The translations under genes were made by a program, and so were the position numbers. DNA of 64,000 nucleotides from Steinernema hermaphroditum (lineage: Eukaryota; Nematoda; Chromadorea; Rhabditida; Steinernematidae): contig CM059623.1 in assembly GCA_030435675.1 (NCBI GenBank), positions 10,380,012-10,444,011 of the forward strand, given 5' to 3'. Positions 30,677 to 43,722 of the stretch are shown here, one piece after another (position 1 is the stretch's first letter; each line of letters opens with the position of its first letter). The notes under the pieces were generated by a model. It saw nothing but the letters and a program-made list of their open reading frames with translations, searched no databases and was not told the origin of the DNA.

Positions 30677-33035
30677 CTGGAGCGCAGAGTACGTGATTGG
30701 GGCGAGGTGCTGGTGCCAATAAAAGCAGAGCGGTGCCGGCGCGCTAATTGAATTTCGGGTGGTTAAATCCGATGTAACGACCTGCGTGGATTTGAGTACT
30801 TTAATAAAGTCGCGCTATGTAGACACACGCGAAAAACAATCGACCGAGAAGATGATAAAAATGTCAATGCGTCAGAAATGTTAGAAACACATGTGTGGAA
30901 CAAAAATTGGCTTAATTACCCAAGTTGGAGAAAGGTAGTTGTTGAAATGAACTCAGGGTCCAAGTTCAGGTTGCTTTGGTATGTACTTGTGGATAGAAAG
31001 GATACGTGTAGTAGTAAGAAATACAAAAGTGGTTTGTCTACTAGGTCGATTTGTCATCGCGGGACGATCCACTTCTTTCTGCTTTCCAGAATAAGGAGAA
31101 ACTCTTTCCAACGAATTTGACTTAGAAAGCCTAATTCACGCAGATGGTTAAAAGGACAGCCCAGTTTATAAAGATCAGACGGATTTGGATCAACGGTTCC
31201 GTGAAGTTCGCTACATTGCATTTTCTGTGAATCACACTACTTCTTCGAACACTCCATTTAAGATCGGCCATCCGTAAGAATCAATAGAGACATCAAAATC
31301 TCTGATATACCTGATGAGAATTTGAATACGTGTGGAATTTTGTTTATACATATGGAGTGGAAGTGGGTTCATTAAATGCAGAAATTTAATAATACGTCTT
31401 ATTTATAGGTTTAGTTTCACGCCATTCAAAGCTGTGCGTTCATTCGGGGAAACACATAAGAAGTGCGTGACATTTGTAGCTATTTTAGTGGATTGTAGCA
31501 CATTCACAGAGATCTGCCTTGCAGAGCAATAGGAGAAGTGGACTAGAGAAGTACCAACGTGACGTTATAAGAACATTTTCTCATGGTCAACCTCTGATGA
31601 CCGTGCATTTCAGCTAATAGTCACTCCATCCTCTAATGACTACGTATCAAGCTGGCATAGTTTAGATGGGATCATGTGCACTCGGTCAATCTTTGAATTT
31701 AGGTTCAATGAAAACAGGCACTTCGGGTAAATAGAGAATCACTAATTTCAAATGATCTCGATACTTTTTGCTAAATTCGAATCAAGAAAAGGTGTGCCTC
31801 CGAAATTTTCATCCGATACAAAAGCAAAAATGTAGAAACTGTTATTTTAGATAGATGTAAACAGCAGCAGGTGCACTGACCCAAAATTAATGGAAAAAAA
31901 ATTAACTAAAAAGAATACGATGAAATTAACGGCTAACACGCCCCGGCACAACATAATGTAATAAGAATTCATCAAAAATGGACGAGTCCCTAAACTTTTC
32001 TAAGTCAGACATAGCCATATTTTGGGCTCATTAGAATTACTTGCTGTCGATGCAGCTGATAGCCGCACTAGAGGAATTTAAATTTAAAAACGGGGTCATT
32101 GGAATTCATTCTCTACTCGCGAAACACCTGGACTCGCGGTAATACTAAAAGAGCGCCAGTCTGACATTCCTGGAATTCGTTAATTTCAAATACCCATCTC
32201 CGTTGAATGGTCACGATGCAGAAATCGAAAAATGTGAGATATTAAGTGGTCTCGAGGAAAATGGGGTGATCACAAAAGAGCACCAATGGATTGTGTCCGT
32301 AAATTGAGTATAATTATGCTCTAATAACTACTCGGAAAGCGAATAAATATCTACGAGCGATGTGAGATGTCCTAGGTTTTGATTTCGTAAAAATCAGCTC
32401 TCGAGGAAGAATAAATGTTCATCGAAAAATATTGGATTCGCGATCGAAGGTAACAAGTAACCAGCCTAACAACAAATGCGAGGAAAAAGCAATAGACTTC
32501 TTGGCCTTCTTGACATTTCCGCAGTAGACTTCTTGACCTTCTTGACATTTCCGGAATTGCGACTGGAAGAGTGGCACGACACTGCGTGGAAATGAGTTCT
32601 GTTTTCGTTCGTGATTATAGTGAACATGTACGTTCTTTGTTCTGAACCCGTATCGAAATGTACGGAGCGCACCGACGTCACTCAAATTGAACTTGAAAGT
32701 TTCTGAACTTCAGAAAAGTCACGCTGATAGTTATCTTGCTTCGTTTCCTGATAGGCGATGAACTTGTTTTAATTTTAAATAGAGAACGTTTTGCGCCGTT
32801 TTGAACAAAACAAATCGACGTTTTTCGTTTGCTCAACGATGACTACTACATCTCCCCCCTCCCCCCAAAAAAGGACCGTAGTATGAAGTATGTTCTAAGG
32901 CGAAGAAATTCTGGATGATTTGCCTCTTGGACATCTGAAGAATGTTTGGAGGCACAGTTCCCAGAACTGAAGGAAGAATTCGAATGGGCGCAACAGCAGA
33001 AGCCATGGCCGTTTTCGAAGGACCTTTCCCTCAAG
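30677..33035. other. AT-rich spacer
   Basis: No exon recognised before the S26 peptidase gene, apart from weak open frames. A 32-bp unit is tandemly duplicated at 32493-32556. Confidence 0.45.
32493..32556. repeat. tandem duplication, 32-bp period
   Basis: Two adjacent copies of a pyrimidine-rich unit (AGACTTCTTGGCCTTCTTGA in the first, one substitution in the second). Confidence 0.8.
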
Positions 33036-33682
33036 ATGGCTATGGTTATCTCGGTATACAAGCTCCTATGGAGCACCATTGGTATAAGTTCCATCAAATT
33101 GTGTACACCCTTTATTGTGTACACTTTATGAAAGAGAACAATTTCTCAGAAGAAGATGAGACAAAGTTTTGCCTTCTCATGTTGTGTATCAATACTTTCA
33201 AAGCGACAGCTCTCGGATGTACAGTAAGCATAGGTGGTTCAATGGAGCCTACTCATCCGTCATTCAGCATTGCTGTCTATCGTAACGTGACGAACTCAAA
33301 GGAAGAAGTGCGCGTCGGTGACATCGTTCATTACTGGAGGCTTTCGCTCCGTGACTGTTACAGGAAAATAGTCGTTTGGCTACTTAGCTCTATCTCAGTG
33401 TACAACCCGATATATCGGCAGAGTTCGCTTCCTGACCATTGTGCGAAAAGAGTTGTGGCGATTGGACCTACCTCAGTGTATAACACGACACATCGTCGTG
33501 TAGATCATGTTCAAGAGAACGAGATGAAAACGATTACAGAGTAGAGCTTCAGTTCAACTTGATTAAGTGGTCGAGGGATCCCAGAGTTGTGGAAGAATAG
33601 CCGCTACCGGAGCCCCTTCACAAATCCTCCACAGCTGATTTTTGGTTTGGAGAGAATTGAAGAAACAGAGAAGATTACATGA
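33036..33682 (+). CDS. mitochondrial inner membrane (S26) signal peptidase-like protein
   Basis: The core at about 33185-33470 reads INTFKATALGCTVSIGGSMEPTHP, then EEVRVGDIV, then CAKRVVAIGP. GGSMEPT is the catalytic-serine box and AKRV the catalytic-lysine box of type I signal peptidases. Spacing and the upstream hydrophobic segment fit the IMP1/IMMP1L subgroup, which trims sorting signals on the outer face of the inner mitochondrial membrane. My model uses exons 33036-33081, 33150-33477 and 33568-33682 (162 residues, like IMMP1L). The last adds NSRYRSPF, resembling the conserved DSRYFGP box. Caveats: the start could lie upstream, the segment between VGDIV and AKRV is about 28 residues longer than usual and may hide another intron, and Asp is replaced by Asn in the SRY box. 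Without the last splice the frame runs to a stop at 33544. Confidence 0.7.
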
Positions 33683-34423
33683 ATGCGCTTTCGGTCTTTC
33701 AACGGAATAGTGGTTTATTCACTGTTACATGCTTAAACATAACCGGGCGGGCGGAAGATGGAAGCTTCACTTTCCTATTTTTCTAGAAACGAGCTGCGAA
33801 GGTGTAGACGGCGCACAGGAGACGAACCAGGAGAGACAGCAGGTGCGACAGTGCGAGCCGAAGATGCTTTCCACTTGCGGAGTAGGGAGTTGAAGGAAGA
33901 GTAGCTGGTCAAAATCAAAATGGGAACAGATTGCTTAAAGGCCGTGGAGCAGAACTCCAACTACCATTTCTTCCGATCTATGAGCGATATGTATTCTACA
34001 AGAGGAGGATCCAGCTCCAGCCTGTAAAGTGGGCGCAAGTTGTGGATTTCAATGGTGTGTATCTTGCATGAAATTTTGTTTATTATGTTTCTAAACTCTT
34101 TGAGGCTAAAGCGCTATTTTCAATGTAACAACAGGTATGTAACCAGCATCTCAACATCAGAATCTCTCCAACCCGGACCCCAAACCTTTGCTGAACACAG
34201 ATCATAAAAAGCCTTGTTTTGTGACGCTTTTTTTCCCAACAGTGTATAATCCATCGTCACTGAGCGGTGCCGAGGAGGTCTGTCTTCTTGTGCTATCCTT
34301 GCCTCTACCCTCTTTCAAATCCTCTGACAGTTATCAATCCAAGTAAAGATGGAAGAAGAGAAGGGGAAGGGACAAAGGGAAACCTGTGCTCAGAGATTTT
34401 ATTAAAAATCATAGCAGTGTCAT
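33683..34423. other. no gene seen
   Basis: Spacer between the peptidase gene and the minus-strand receptor array. No exon recognised. Confidence 0.45.
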
Positions 34424-35465
34424 TTAACCAGTGGTACTCGGAATCACCGATGCCTTGAGATGTAAGATTTTTCCGAATGTGACTCTTTTCACGGCGAAGA
34501 ACATCCTCCTTCTTATGTCCCTCTGTCGATAGAGCACCAAGATGGCGATGTTGAATGAGTTGAAGAAGGTAACGAGTCTCGTCCATGTGGCGATATCCCC
34601 TTTTGTGTCCAATGCGTATATTTGTGCAATAATGGCAAAAGTCGAGGGCAGGATGAACAGAACTAAAGCAGTGGTTGTTATATGAAGCGCTCGGCAGTCA
34701 CTTACACAATGTGGCAGCGCACGAGAACAACATCGTCTTGGTGAATTCCATCTGTCTTTTGGCGAATTTCTGCATCTCCACCTCTGTTTGGAAGGCCTGC
34801 TTCACTTTGAGGTGGTGCTGCCAGCGGAGACAAAGAAGGACTATGAGCATTACGGTGATGAAGAGGACGGAGAAGAGCGTCCTGCATCCCGCAACGATAA
34901 CGTATAGGGTCAGCGAGAGGAACTGATTCTGGTTGCAGAGGATGTTCACTTGCTGGTAACGAGCGTTTTCCATCAAAGTGTAGATTATGGTGAAGGCCAT
35001 GAGGGAGGCGTTTATGATGAGGGCAGCTATGTTGATGAGAATGACTATAGTCTTCGAGCTGCGGAAGTAGAGAAGTGGGTAAGCGACGACCATGAAGCGG
35101 TCGACAGCGATCATGAGGAGGCTGAGCCCATTCATGGGGAACGTCCACAACAGGAGGAACGTTATGGGCTGAAAAGAGCGATGAGAAGGCTACGATGGCG
35201 GGCAGTTTACATTGTAGAAACACATGTGCACGAGGACCGTGTCGCTGCTCCTTCCTTGACTATTGATGATCAATCTGAATACGGAATATCCAATAGAGAC
35301 GATCCCGATGATTAACCCGTTCAGAAGGGACATGATCAGCACTCCGTAGTACAGTCGCTGTTTCGTGCTGATCGTGGCGAAGATCAGCACTGGCAGATTG
35401 AAGAAGATGAGCAAAATGCCCTGTGCCATGAAGCCGAAAGTGGAGACGTAACCTGCGACGTCCAT
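34424..35465 (-). CDS. 7TM chemoreceptor-like GPCR, family B copy 1 (one intron missing)
   Basis: Three exons (35465-35211, 35168-34706, 34662-34424) give 318 residues. Exon 1 (255 nt, TM1-TM2) ends at CFYN. Exon 2 (463 nt) carries TM3 with LLMIAVDRFMVVAYPLLYF, a DRF form of the DRY motif, then TM4, the loop cysteine (VNILCNQNQ), TM5, an intracellular loop and TM6. Exon 3 carries TM7 with FFNSFNIAILVLYRQRDIR. In the other five paralogues exon 2 is split into 236 and 227 nt, which sum to exactly 463, so this copy lacks that intron precisely. It is also the most divergent of the six and sits at the end of the array. Probable sensory receptor; ligand unknown. Confidence 0.88.
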
Positions 35466-38167
35466 GTGATCTGGAAGAACATGGAATTGCATCGTAGACA
35501 GATACTGAACGAATAGTCGCGAAAGGAAAGGCGTAATTCAGTTAAGTTCCAGCCAGTGTAGGCGTGCGGGTTCACGAAACAGACGGGGTACATGTGGATG
35601 TTAGTTCTGGATTAGGACTAACACTTCAAACAGTTTCCTGCAAAAGAAAATGTCCTTTCTGGCTTTGAAACGTCACAGGTTCATAGCGGCGGAAAAGTCC
35701 ATAGAACTTCCATGAAAAGGGATGAAGAGTGCATACAAAACGTAGATTTAAAAGGATTTTTTTCGTAGTTTGGTGTCAGTGCGGTGGAGAAAACAAACAA
35801 GATGTATGTACATATATGGTTAACGGAATAGATTATGTCCGTCAAGGATTGGTTGCATTTGACCCAAGCCAAGTCTGTCATCGACAATAATGACAACAAT
35901 CGCGCTTGTTTTTGAGGAAACACTTCGCTGGAAAGCGCTTATTTTATTTAAGTGCATACTAATGATTCACAACGGCTCTCCGTTAAAAACTCAAACGTGA
36001 TTGCATATGTCTCATGTTGTGTTGGCTTGAGGATTTAAAAATGTTTTTGACCTATATGTCTTATTTCATATATTCTATAATGATATAGTAGGTCACATAA
36101 TGATACAAGCGGTCACCAGATAAAGCCATTCGATATGCCTGACGAAAAACAAGCATGTTCCACTAACTTCTCAGTGCAATAAAAGCGCTAAAAACAGTGA
36201 ATTCGAATAAATATGTTATATCTAAAAGTCAATAACTGAAGTGTCAATAACACGAGTGAATATCTAAATAAATCAATTGGCTGACTTTCAGAGATCACCA
36301 TCGCGACACGAGTGTGTCAATATCGAGTGAGTATGTTCAATATCTAGTACGATAATCAGTCAATATCTACACAACAGGAAAATGCCAGAAGTTCTACATC
36401 TCTGCGATAAATGCAAAGACTTAAGGGTGAGAAACAGAATCATTTCCTTTTTAGCGCAAGATTGGCAGTTTTACACAGCTAATGCTTTTAGGCACCTTGA
36501 CTTCCGAGGTTAGAGACCTAATTACCATAGGACTGTAAATAGCAACATTCAGACAAGTTCCATATGGTCTTTCGACGATAAAAGTGTGGCAGGTGCTTAA
36601 GTTCGTTATTAGAAACGTGTCGATTCGATAAGTTTTTTTGCGCCGGAAGTGGACGCAAAATCAGAGCAAATGCTGATGACACCGTCAGTTAATGGGGATT
36701 AGAAAAAGTTAGTTACTGGCACCCCTTACAGTCTAAAGAGAGTTACTGGTGATTCTAAAGAGACTGGTTTAGTATCAGGCGATGATTCCATTCCAGGACC
36801 GAGCATCGGCCATTTCCTGGACGGATATAAAAATAAGGACAGTAACTCACTCGTGTAATGCAGTTCCATTTTACTTGATTTGGTAGTAACATTTCAGCCA
36901 TGACCATTATAGTGAATAGTGAAGGAACTTCCATGCACTATCAGAATCTTGAAATCACAAGTGGAGTGAGTGGAAGGAGAGTGAAAAGTGATGGCTCAAA
37001 TCCTCAGAAAAGGACGCTAATCGCTAATAAAAGAGCGCTAATAAGAATCGCTAGAAAGTTGAAATAATATTCTTTTCCACACAGGCGCCAAACACGTAGG
37101 AGTGTCGAACGACGTTCCTTGTAACTCTTTTGCGTGGGATTCTTTCTTTTTAGCGTCCGAAAAATGATACTTGCAGAAAGTGATAAAAATCTGCGAAAGT
37201 GCTAAGTTCCTCCTTCTTCGGACGTTAGAACAAGAAGAGAGTTAGTGAGGGGAACATTAAAATCGAACGTCGTTTTTCTATCAACAAAGCTCCGGCGTTT
37301 GGTGCGAAATTGAATTAAATCGTTCTCTACTCCTTTCACTATGCTGTTTGTCATAAAGAAGCCAGGTGAAAAGTGAAAATTCCACTGCCAAAGGGATATC
37401 GGTTGAGTCATGAATCAAAGAATTGGGGTTATCGACTTATCAACAAGGTAACAGGTTGTTCGGCGATGTTATCGTAATATTTAAAAATAAGACATTTCAA
37501 ATTTACTTATAACGAATATGTAAAGTATTGTTTTAGGTAATCTGTGACACTCAAGAGTAGATGTTTCAGAGCAAGTCATACCCCGGATGGCAGTGAACAT
37601 ACATGCACTTCCGTGTTTATCACTAAGCGTGTTTAAAAATAATATACGATAACAAAAAAATAAAAAAAAATATGCTACCATAAATATCCATAAAAAGGAT
37701 TGAACTAATCTTTCAGTACAAGTGTCCACGTGGTACGGGAAGATCAAAACAATTAATGTTCATGTTCATTTGAATCGGAGGAAAATGAAATATCGTTTAT
37801 CAATATGGTCATGTTGGATTTATAGGCGTGGATCTCATAAGTGATTTTTTGGTATAAAATCTACATCCCTTCCACAAGCCTGTTTTGCTTGAAAAACAAT
37901 TAGTTAAGAATTAGTGCAGCTATTATTAAATTACCGTACAGATGCAATTCTTGCAAGACCCGTCACATCCCAAATATTCGTATATTCAAAGATCAAAGCA
38001 GCACACGTGGAGTCGTCGTTCGAATTTCATTTCTGACTTTCAATTACTGACCCGGTAGTACTTAATTAAAACAGCCGTTATCGCGCTAATATTCTTAAAG
38101 TCTAATGGCCACTTAGTCGCGGAACCACGAGTGCGACCGTCGATTGACTGACTGAATTAGGCACGCC

Positions 38168-38581
38168 ATGGCTGAGAGAACACTTCGATGGAAGATACAA
38201 TTCGTGATCTCAGATTCACTCGAAGAGGGTGGTTCTCGGATTAGCTCAGAGAACGATGACTTACGTGGAAAAAGGCCTCTTTTCGTGGCTGCGATCCCGA
38301 TCGTTATTTATAAGCTCAAAAACAAAGTGACACGCGAACTCGAGGAATATGAAAGTTTTTGGGAAATGACTGATTCGCACATATCGGCCAAAAGAGAACG
38401 ACACAATGACGTGAGTCAAGGAGTTCATAGGGTAGAAAGGAGTCCGTTGAAGTTTTTATTTGCGTTTAAGATCTTTTGAAAAGGGTAAAGGTTATGTAGG
38501 AGGTGAAACTAATCTGTGCCTCTTCATTTTGAATAGTCTCCGAATGCCATCCCACATGAAAAATGGTACAATGGGATATAG
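38168..38581 (+). CDS. possible short gene or gene fragment
   Basis: An ATG-initiated exon (38168-38410) ends at GAC|GTGAGT, and a TAG acceptor at 38534-38536 opens a short second exon to a stop at 38581, giving about 94 residues. The predicted protein is hydrophilic apart from LFVAAIPIVIYKL. Another frame over 38537-38720 also looks partly coding (FGYGRGRMGKKKR, one stop, then FDWKMKVLDENG), so this may be a decayed piece of a larger gene. No function is proposed. Confidence 0.2.
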
Positions 38582-39209
38582 AATTTTTGGTTATGGTCGC
38601 GGAAGAATGGGCAAGAAGAAGCGAAACTGATGGTCCTACCCTGAATTTGATTGGAAAATGAAGGTTCTTGATGAAAATGGCTGTACGTTCACGGTATTTA
38701 GTGAGTTCAATTTTGGCACACCTTAGTGTTTTGGTGTGCTGGCACTGCTTTCAAAGGAACACATTCATAGCAACGAGAAAAAGATTCTACGGTGTCTACC
38801 TAAGGCTATGGGGATGATAAGTTACCAATTAGAGCACAATAGACTTGTCAATAATACGGACCTATACGGTTCAGTGGAGCCAGGTCCAGACATCACAGCA
38901 GAAGCTACTATTGTGAAAAGTATGTTGTTTCGGTCTAGACGGCCTCTGACATTCATTATGTGTGAGAAAAATGTTTGTTTGGCTAAAAGAGCGCGAAAAA
39001 TAAAAGTTCTGTAAATAGAGAATTTGGCAAACAATAATAATGTGCAAGCAAAGTGCCAAAAGGTGAGAGCACTAGAAGTGCATTTGTGAAGATAAACAGA
39101 ATGACGTGTATTTGGGTTCCACAGAAACGGACGAACTCGGGTCCTATGAGCCGCTTAACGAATTAACTGAAAAGGCTGATTACCCGTCCAAGCCAGTTCA
39201 GCTGATCAG

Positions 39210-39545
39210 CTGGTTCATTTCTACTTCACGGAAACAGATGTCAAATGACACATTCACAAAAAGTCGACTTTGAAGGATTTGATCGACTGCCCGAGACCAT
39301 AGACTTCCAAGTTGAACTCCTTCGTTTATATAACACCCTCTTAGCCTTATTTTACTGCTGTTCGCATTGACTAGAAGTGAAATGAAATTACTCAAAATAA
39401 GATAGAGAATACGAAGAGGTCAAACATTGGACCGGAAACGTTTTTCGACTCCAAACTTTTGATATTTTGCGAGCGCAGCATCCGGCTCGTGCCCACAAAG
39501 TGGACTCACAAGTGGCTTTGAGCATAGCAATGGTGAATAGGTATG
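39210..39545 (+). repeat. dispersed repeat R2, copy 1
   Basis: Begins TCATTTCTACTTCACGGAAA, contains TTTTTCGACTCCAAAC at 39440-39455, then a GCGAGCGCAGCATCCGGCTC block and an AATGGTGAATAG end. The same order of blocks recurs near 54.9 kb and, shortened, near 58.5 kb. Confidence 0.7.
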
Positions 39546-40157
39546 TATGATGCAAAAACAGTGATTGAAATTAGGCAACACGGCGCATAACCCCATACAT
39601 CAGTACGAGGTAAGGATCCTGAATCTCATGAGTAAATGTGTTATGAAACTTTGCGATACCTTTGTAAAAGTCTCTAACAAATGCGCCATACTTTTTAATT
39701 AAAAACACCGTAAAATTACAAAATTAGTATGCCACCGTATGCTGAGCAGAAGCAGAAGATGTTTTTTCTTTGTTTGCACCGAGAAAGTGCTTAATTTGGG
39801 ACAAATACTTGACGCAAACACAGCAACGCAACTCTATTTTTGGCTGTTCGGGACCAACAGCCGTAAAGCATTCATGAATGCACTCGGCCAGACAATAGAC
39901 ATGTCTGGTCAGGTGTTAACTTTGTCCGGAATATTGTCTCAAAAGTGTGAGTTCGAGTGCTTGGAACAGGTGTGATTTGTGGGAGGCACGGCATCGGAAA
40001 AAATTGATATAGAGGTTGCGAGGCAAGGGTCTATGGGGCTGCGGCATCTGACAGTACCAGTCTATTCAAAGCGCTATCATACGTTCCATTATACACAGAT
40101 TGGACAGTTCTTTATCAAACACCAAGCATCAATCAAATATGCTAATCATCTCCTCAG

Positions 40158-41347
40158 TTACATCTCTCTTCTCGAGTTCATGGCTTTACTATGAAGGCCA
40201 TTTACGGCGTGGTGATGCGACGTGAATGACAACGTGCCGTCACTAGTGGCCAACGAAAGCTTCTTACAGAAAATAAAATTGACTATTTTGAACAGTTTCC
40301 ACCGGATATCGCTCTGCCGGTAGATCAATAAAATGGTGATGTTGAAGAAGTTGAGAAAACAGACGAATCTGGTCCAGACGTACATGTGGGGAGACATCTG
40401 AAGCCAAATGGCGACGACGGCCATCATGGAGGGAGCGATGAAAATGACTGAAAATACCCCGTCGGAGGCCAACGTCTCTCCAAGCGTCTTACCCAACGTG
40501 GCCGCACACGATATCAACATGGTCTTCGTGTACTTCATTTGCTTTGCCTTGAACCGTTTGATTGATTCGTCGGCGAGAAACGTTGCTGGAGGCTTTGTTC
40601 TGTTGCATTTGAGAAAGATCACCAAAACGACAAACATGAGAAGAATGGCGAGAAGCGCGAAAACCGCTTTGATTCCAGTTAAGAATATGTTGGTGCCGCG
40701 AGTGAAAATCTCGTTTTGGCTGGAAGAGGAGAAGAAGATTAGGAACGCGGCCCTAGCGAAGACGTACTTGCAAAAGACATTGACTAAGGTGGTGCTCGGA
40801 CGGTGAAGCGAGCTGATGTAGCATGAACCAAGCACGATCATGGCATTTGTGATTATGGCGATGATATTGAGCGCGCCAACCAGTTTAGTATTATAGTGGA
40901 AGTAGGAGATCGGGAAGGTGATGACAAGGAATCGATCGATGCTGTTCAGGAGGAGACCCAGGCCGGCCATAGGAAATGTCCACAGGAATAGAAAGGTGAG
41001 TGGCTGAAAATGGTGATTGTAAACCCTGTAAAAGAGGATGGAACTTAAGTTAAATCACCCTGAAAATACCCACAGCTAGACTCTTTACTTACATTATAGA
41101 AGCACTCCGCTATGGTCAAAAGGTCATCCTGTCTTCCAGTTGCGTATAAAACGAACGACCAGATACCGTTACCCGTGCACACCACACCAATAAGTGAGCT
41201 GTTGAACAACGTGATAATGATCACCCCATACTGATTTCGGAGTTTTCTTGAGTACAAAACGACGGCCAACACGGGTACATTGAATATGACGAGGAAGGTG
41301 CCCAAGACGAGGAATCCGTAGGCGTTGAAATAGTAGTGGTAGTCCAT
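40158..41347 (-). CDS. 7TM chemoreceptor-like GPCR, family B copy 2
   Basis: Four exons (41347-41093, 41003-40768, 40719-40493, 40447-40158) give 335 residues. Exon 1 encodes TM1-TM2 (YYFNAYGFLVLGTF start, ECFYN end). Exon 2 holds TM3 with LLLNSIDRFLVITFPISYF and TM4, and ends at the loop cysteine. Exon 3 covers TM5 and a basic loop (KRFKAKQMKYTKTMLISC). Exon 4 covers TM7 (FLNFFNITILLIYRQSDIR) and a Ser/His-rich tail. Introns 2 and 3 (48 and 45 nt) happen to lack stops, so the frame stays open through them, but family alignment shows that both must be spliced. Same strand as the other family B genes. Confidence 0.9.
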
Positions 41348-43688
41348 TACGACAGCTCAGTCTTCGAATGGGCTCGGAGCAGGAAAATACAGGAAGTGGT
41401 GATGCATTTAGCTATTAGATTAGAGTATGACAAAGCGCCAATTAGAGGAGGCTACGCTGAAAACAGAAAAAAACAGAAATATCCAATCAAGGTGGTAAAC
41501 AGCAGTGCACTATGTTTTGTCCGTTCACGAAATGAGGTCAATAGAATCGGCTGCCCAAGACGTCTCGTCGGCTATGGATCTGAATTACATTAAAAGATCA
41601 CCATGGATCCGTTTACAGGAACCGCATAAACACATCACCGCAGCGATCACGAACATACTATAGAACAACTTATGTTAGACGTAAAAGCAGGAAAGGCTAG
41701 AATAGGGCCAAGGGCATTGCGTGTACATTACAAATTAGAATTTATTTTATGCCTCTTCCAATCACCTCACACGTGTTCGCCGGACGACTGAAGTGGAGTA
41801 TATACCCCTCCTTGGACCGTTCAAGCTTCGATGACAATTGAATAACGTTGGTACATTCGCAGCAAATAGTTGTAATCTATGAACCTGGCGACCGTAAATT
41901 GCATTACGCGACTTCAGGAAAAAGCTGAAGAATGAGATGAACACATTTATGATCTCGTACTTCGTAAAAAAGTACTTCCATGGAGGTAAACCACCATCTA
42001 TATCCCTACTAGCACAACCTCGTATTTGTAACAAAGTGACAAATGATCAAAAGATGAAGAAAAGAACTCTTAAGAGAGTTATCGGAGTGTAGGATTTCCA
42101 AGTAAGCGGTTGTTTACGACCATATTTGTGTGCGCAAATGATCGAAAGCAAAGTAGATGGCTTTAATTAATTTAGTTATTTACTTTATACACAGTCGATA
42201 TTCTAATAATTATCTCGATAAGTAGACGCTAAGCATATATGGAGAAGGTGTATACCTCTGTAGTACCCCACCCCGTGGATAAGTTGAAGAATACCAAAAA
42301 ACAACTTTTAGGGTGTGCCTGGAAAATGAGAAAAGCCTGTTACGTCTAACACAAGCAGTTATTCACGACTTAAAAAATTTTTTATTAAGGAATCTACGAA
42401 GCGGCCTAACCGGATTTACCAAAACCGGATTTTTCTCGGAAATGTCAATTTTTACACACATTCATACATTCCACTACATATTGTTGCTCCTGGAAACTGG
42501 ACTGAATACCAGAAAAAGTTCAGCACGAACAACTGAACGGACACTTCTGACAGATCCCAGATTACAGTACGTTTGATTTCTATGGGAAATATTTGAAAGA
42601 CTACGTAACAGCTGGCCGGAACGAACAAAATGTATGACGGTGTGTCTACGCAGCAATTGATGGTGTAGTGAGCTTCGATGCTGGTAAATAACGGCGTTAA
42701 TCGAATGAAACAAAAAGAACACAACTCCTGAGGTGAACGCACTTTGCGAAAAATAGAGCGCAATTTTGCAGATCTAAGAAACTTAGCTTTCGCATCTTGT
42801 AGACGCGGGCTTGTGGAACGAAAAGACCTACAGGGAAGATTAGAAGAACTTTGCGAAAATGACAAAAGTGTTTTCGTCGGGGGCGTTTCTTCGTTCTGGG
42901 AATTTCTTTAACAAGGAAAATAACGGATATTTTGTCCAGAGTGACGCTTAGTCTCTTATCCTTGTAGATATTCGAATAAAGTAAGGAAGCCGGAAGAGGC
43001 CAAGATCGCCCTTTTCGATGCATCCTTTGGGTAAATAGAACGATCGTATTGAGAATCATTGAATATTGAACATACGGTGTTGAAATCAGTGCAAATAATG
43101 TTGCACATAAACGTATCTTATACGATTGTTACGATTTACGATTTTGATTTCAACAGCGAATGCGAAGACTGACTGAAGGTGAGTGGTCTGTGCCACTGTC
43201 ACAGGCATTGTCCACAACACATCGTGAGAACTTTCGTTCTAAACAATCAAAATGTTTTTTGATTTCTATTATGACGGATTATTCTATGAAACATTTCCTT
43301 TTCACACGATCGAGTAAAATTATATACGAGGGAAACTCATTTTTCCCGCGGGTCACATAGCGTAAGATGTAATGTTGAACATGTGGGACCTTACCCTAAT
43401 CTCTATCTTGTTTTGACGCTCGGAAGCATTGTGTTTCCCACTTGCTGTGTGATGTCTGGACCGACGAGGAATAAGGTTTGCAGGGGGCTCATTTCACGTG
43501 ACTTTTCACGATGGCCACGGACCCATTCTAAAACTCTAAAGCTACGATAGAAACAGAACTTAGCGAAAGAACAAAAAACGACGAAGTGCAAGGTGCTTAT
43601 AATATATTTAGAAAATAACACACACTCGGAATGACCTATCTTCTATATCATTTAAGATTAGGTGAGATCTTATACCGGTCAAATAAAT
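41348..43688. other. spacer in receptor array
   Basis: No exon recognised between copy 2 and the peptide-gene candidate. Confidence 0.45.
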
Positions 43689-43694
43689 TATAAA
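43689..43694 (+). promoter_or_regulatory. TATA box of candidate peptide gene
   Basis: TATAAA followed by GAG lies 34 nt before the ATG at 43723. Confidence 0.4.
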
Positions 43695-43722
43695 GAGCGA
43701 TGAAAGGATAATGAGCTGAAAA

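Larger units (their letters stand above)
35466..40157. other. long AT-rich spacer in receptor array
   Basis: About 4.7 kb with no receptor exon. It holds a weak short gene candidate at 38168-38581 and the first copy of repeat R2 (39210-39545). The rest is AT-rich with scattered short frames. Confidence 0.45.

Noticed and set aside
32942..33149. Continuous frame upstream of the S26 peptidase core
   Set aside because: A different frame over 33036-33081 fits the family better, and a GTATAA...CTCAG intron restores phase. The continuous frame contains no hydrophobic or family sequence.
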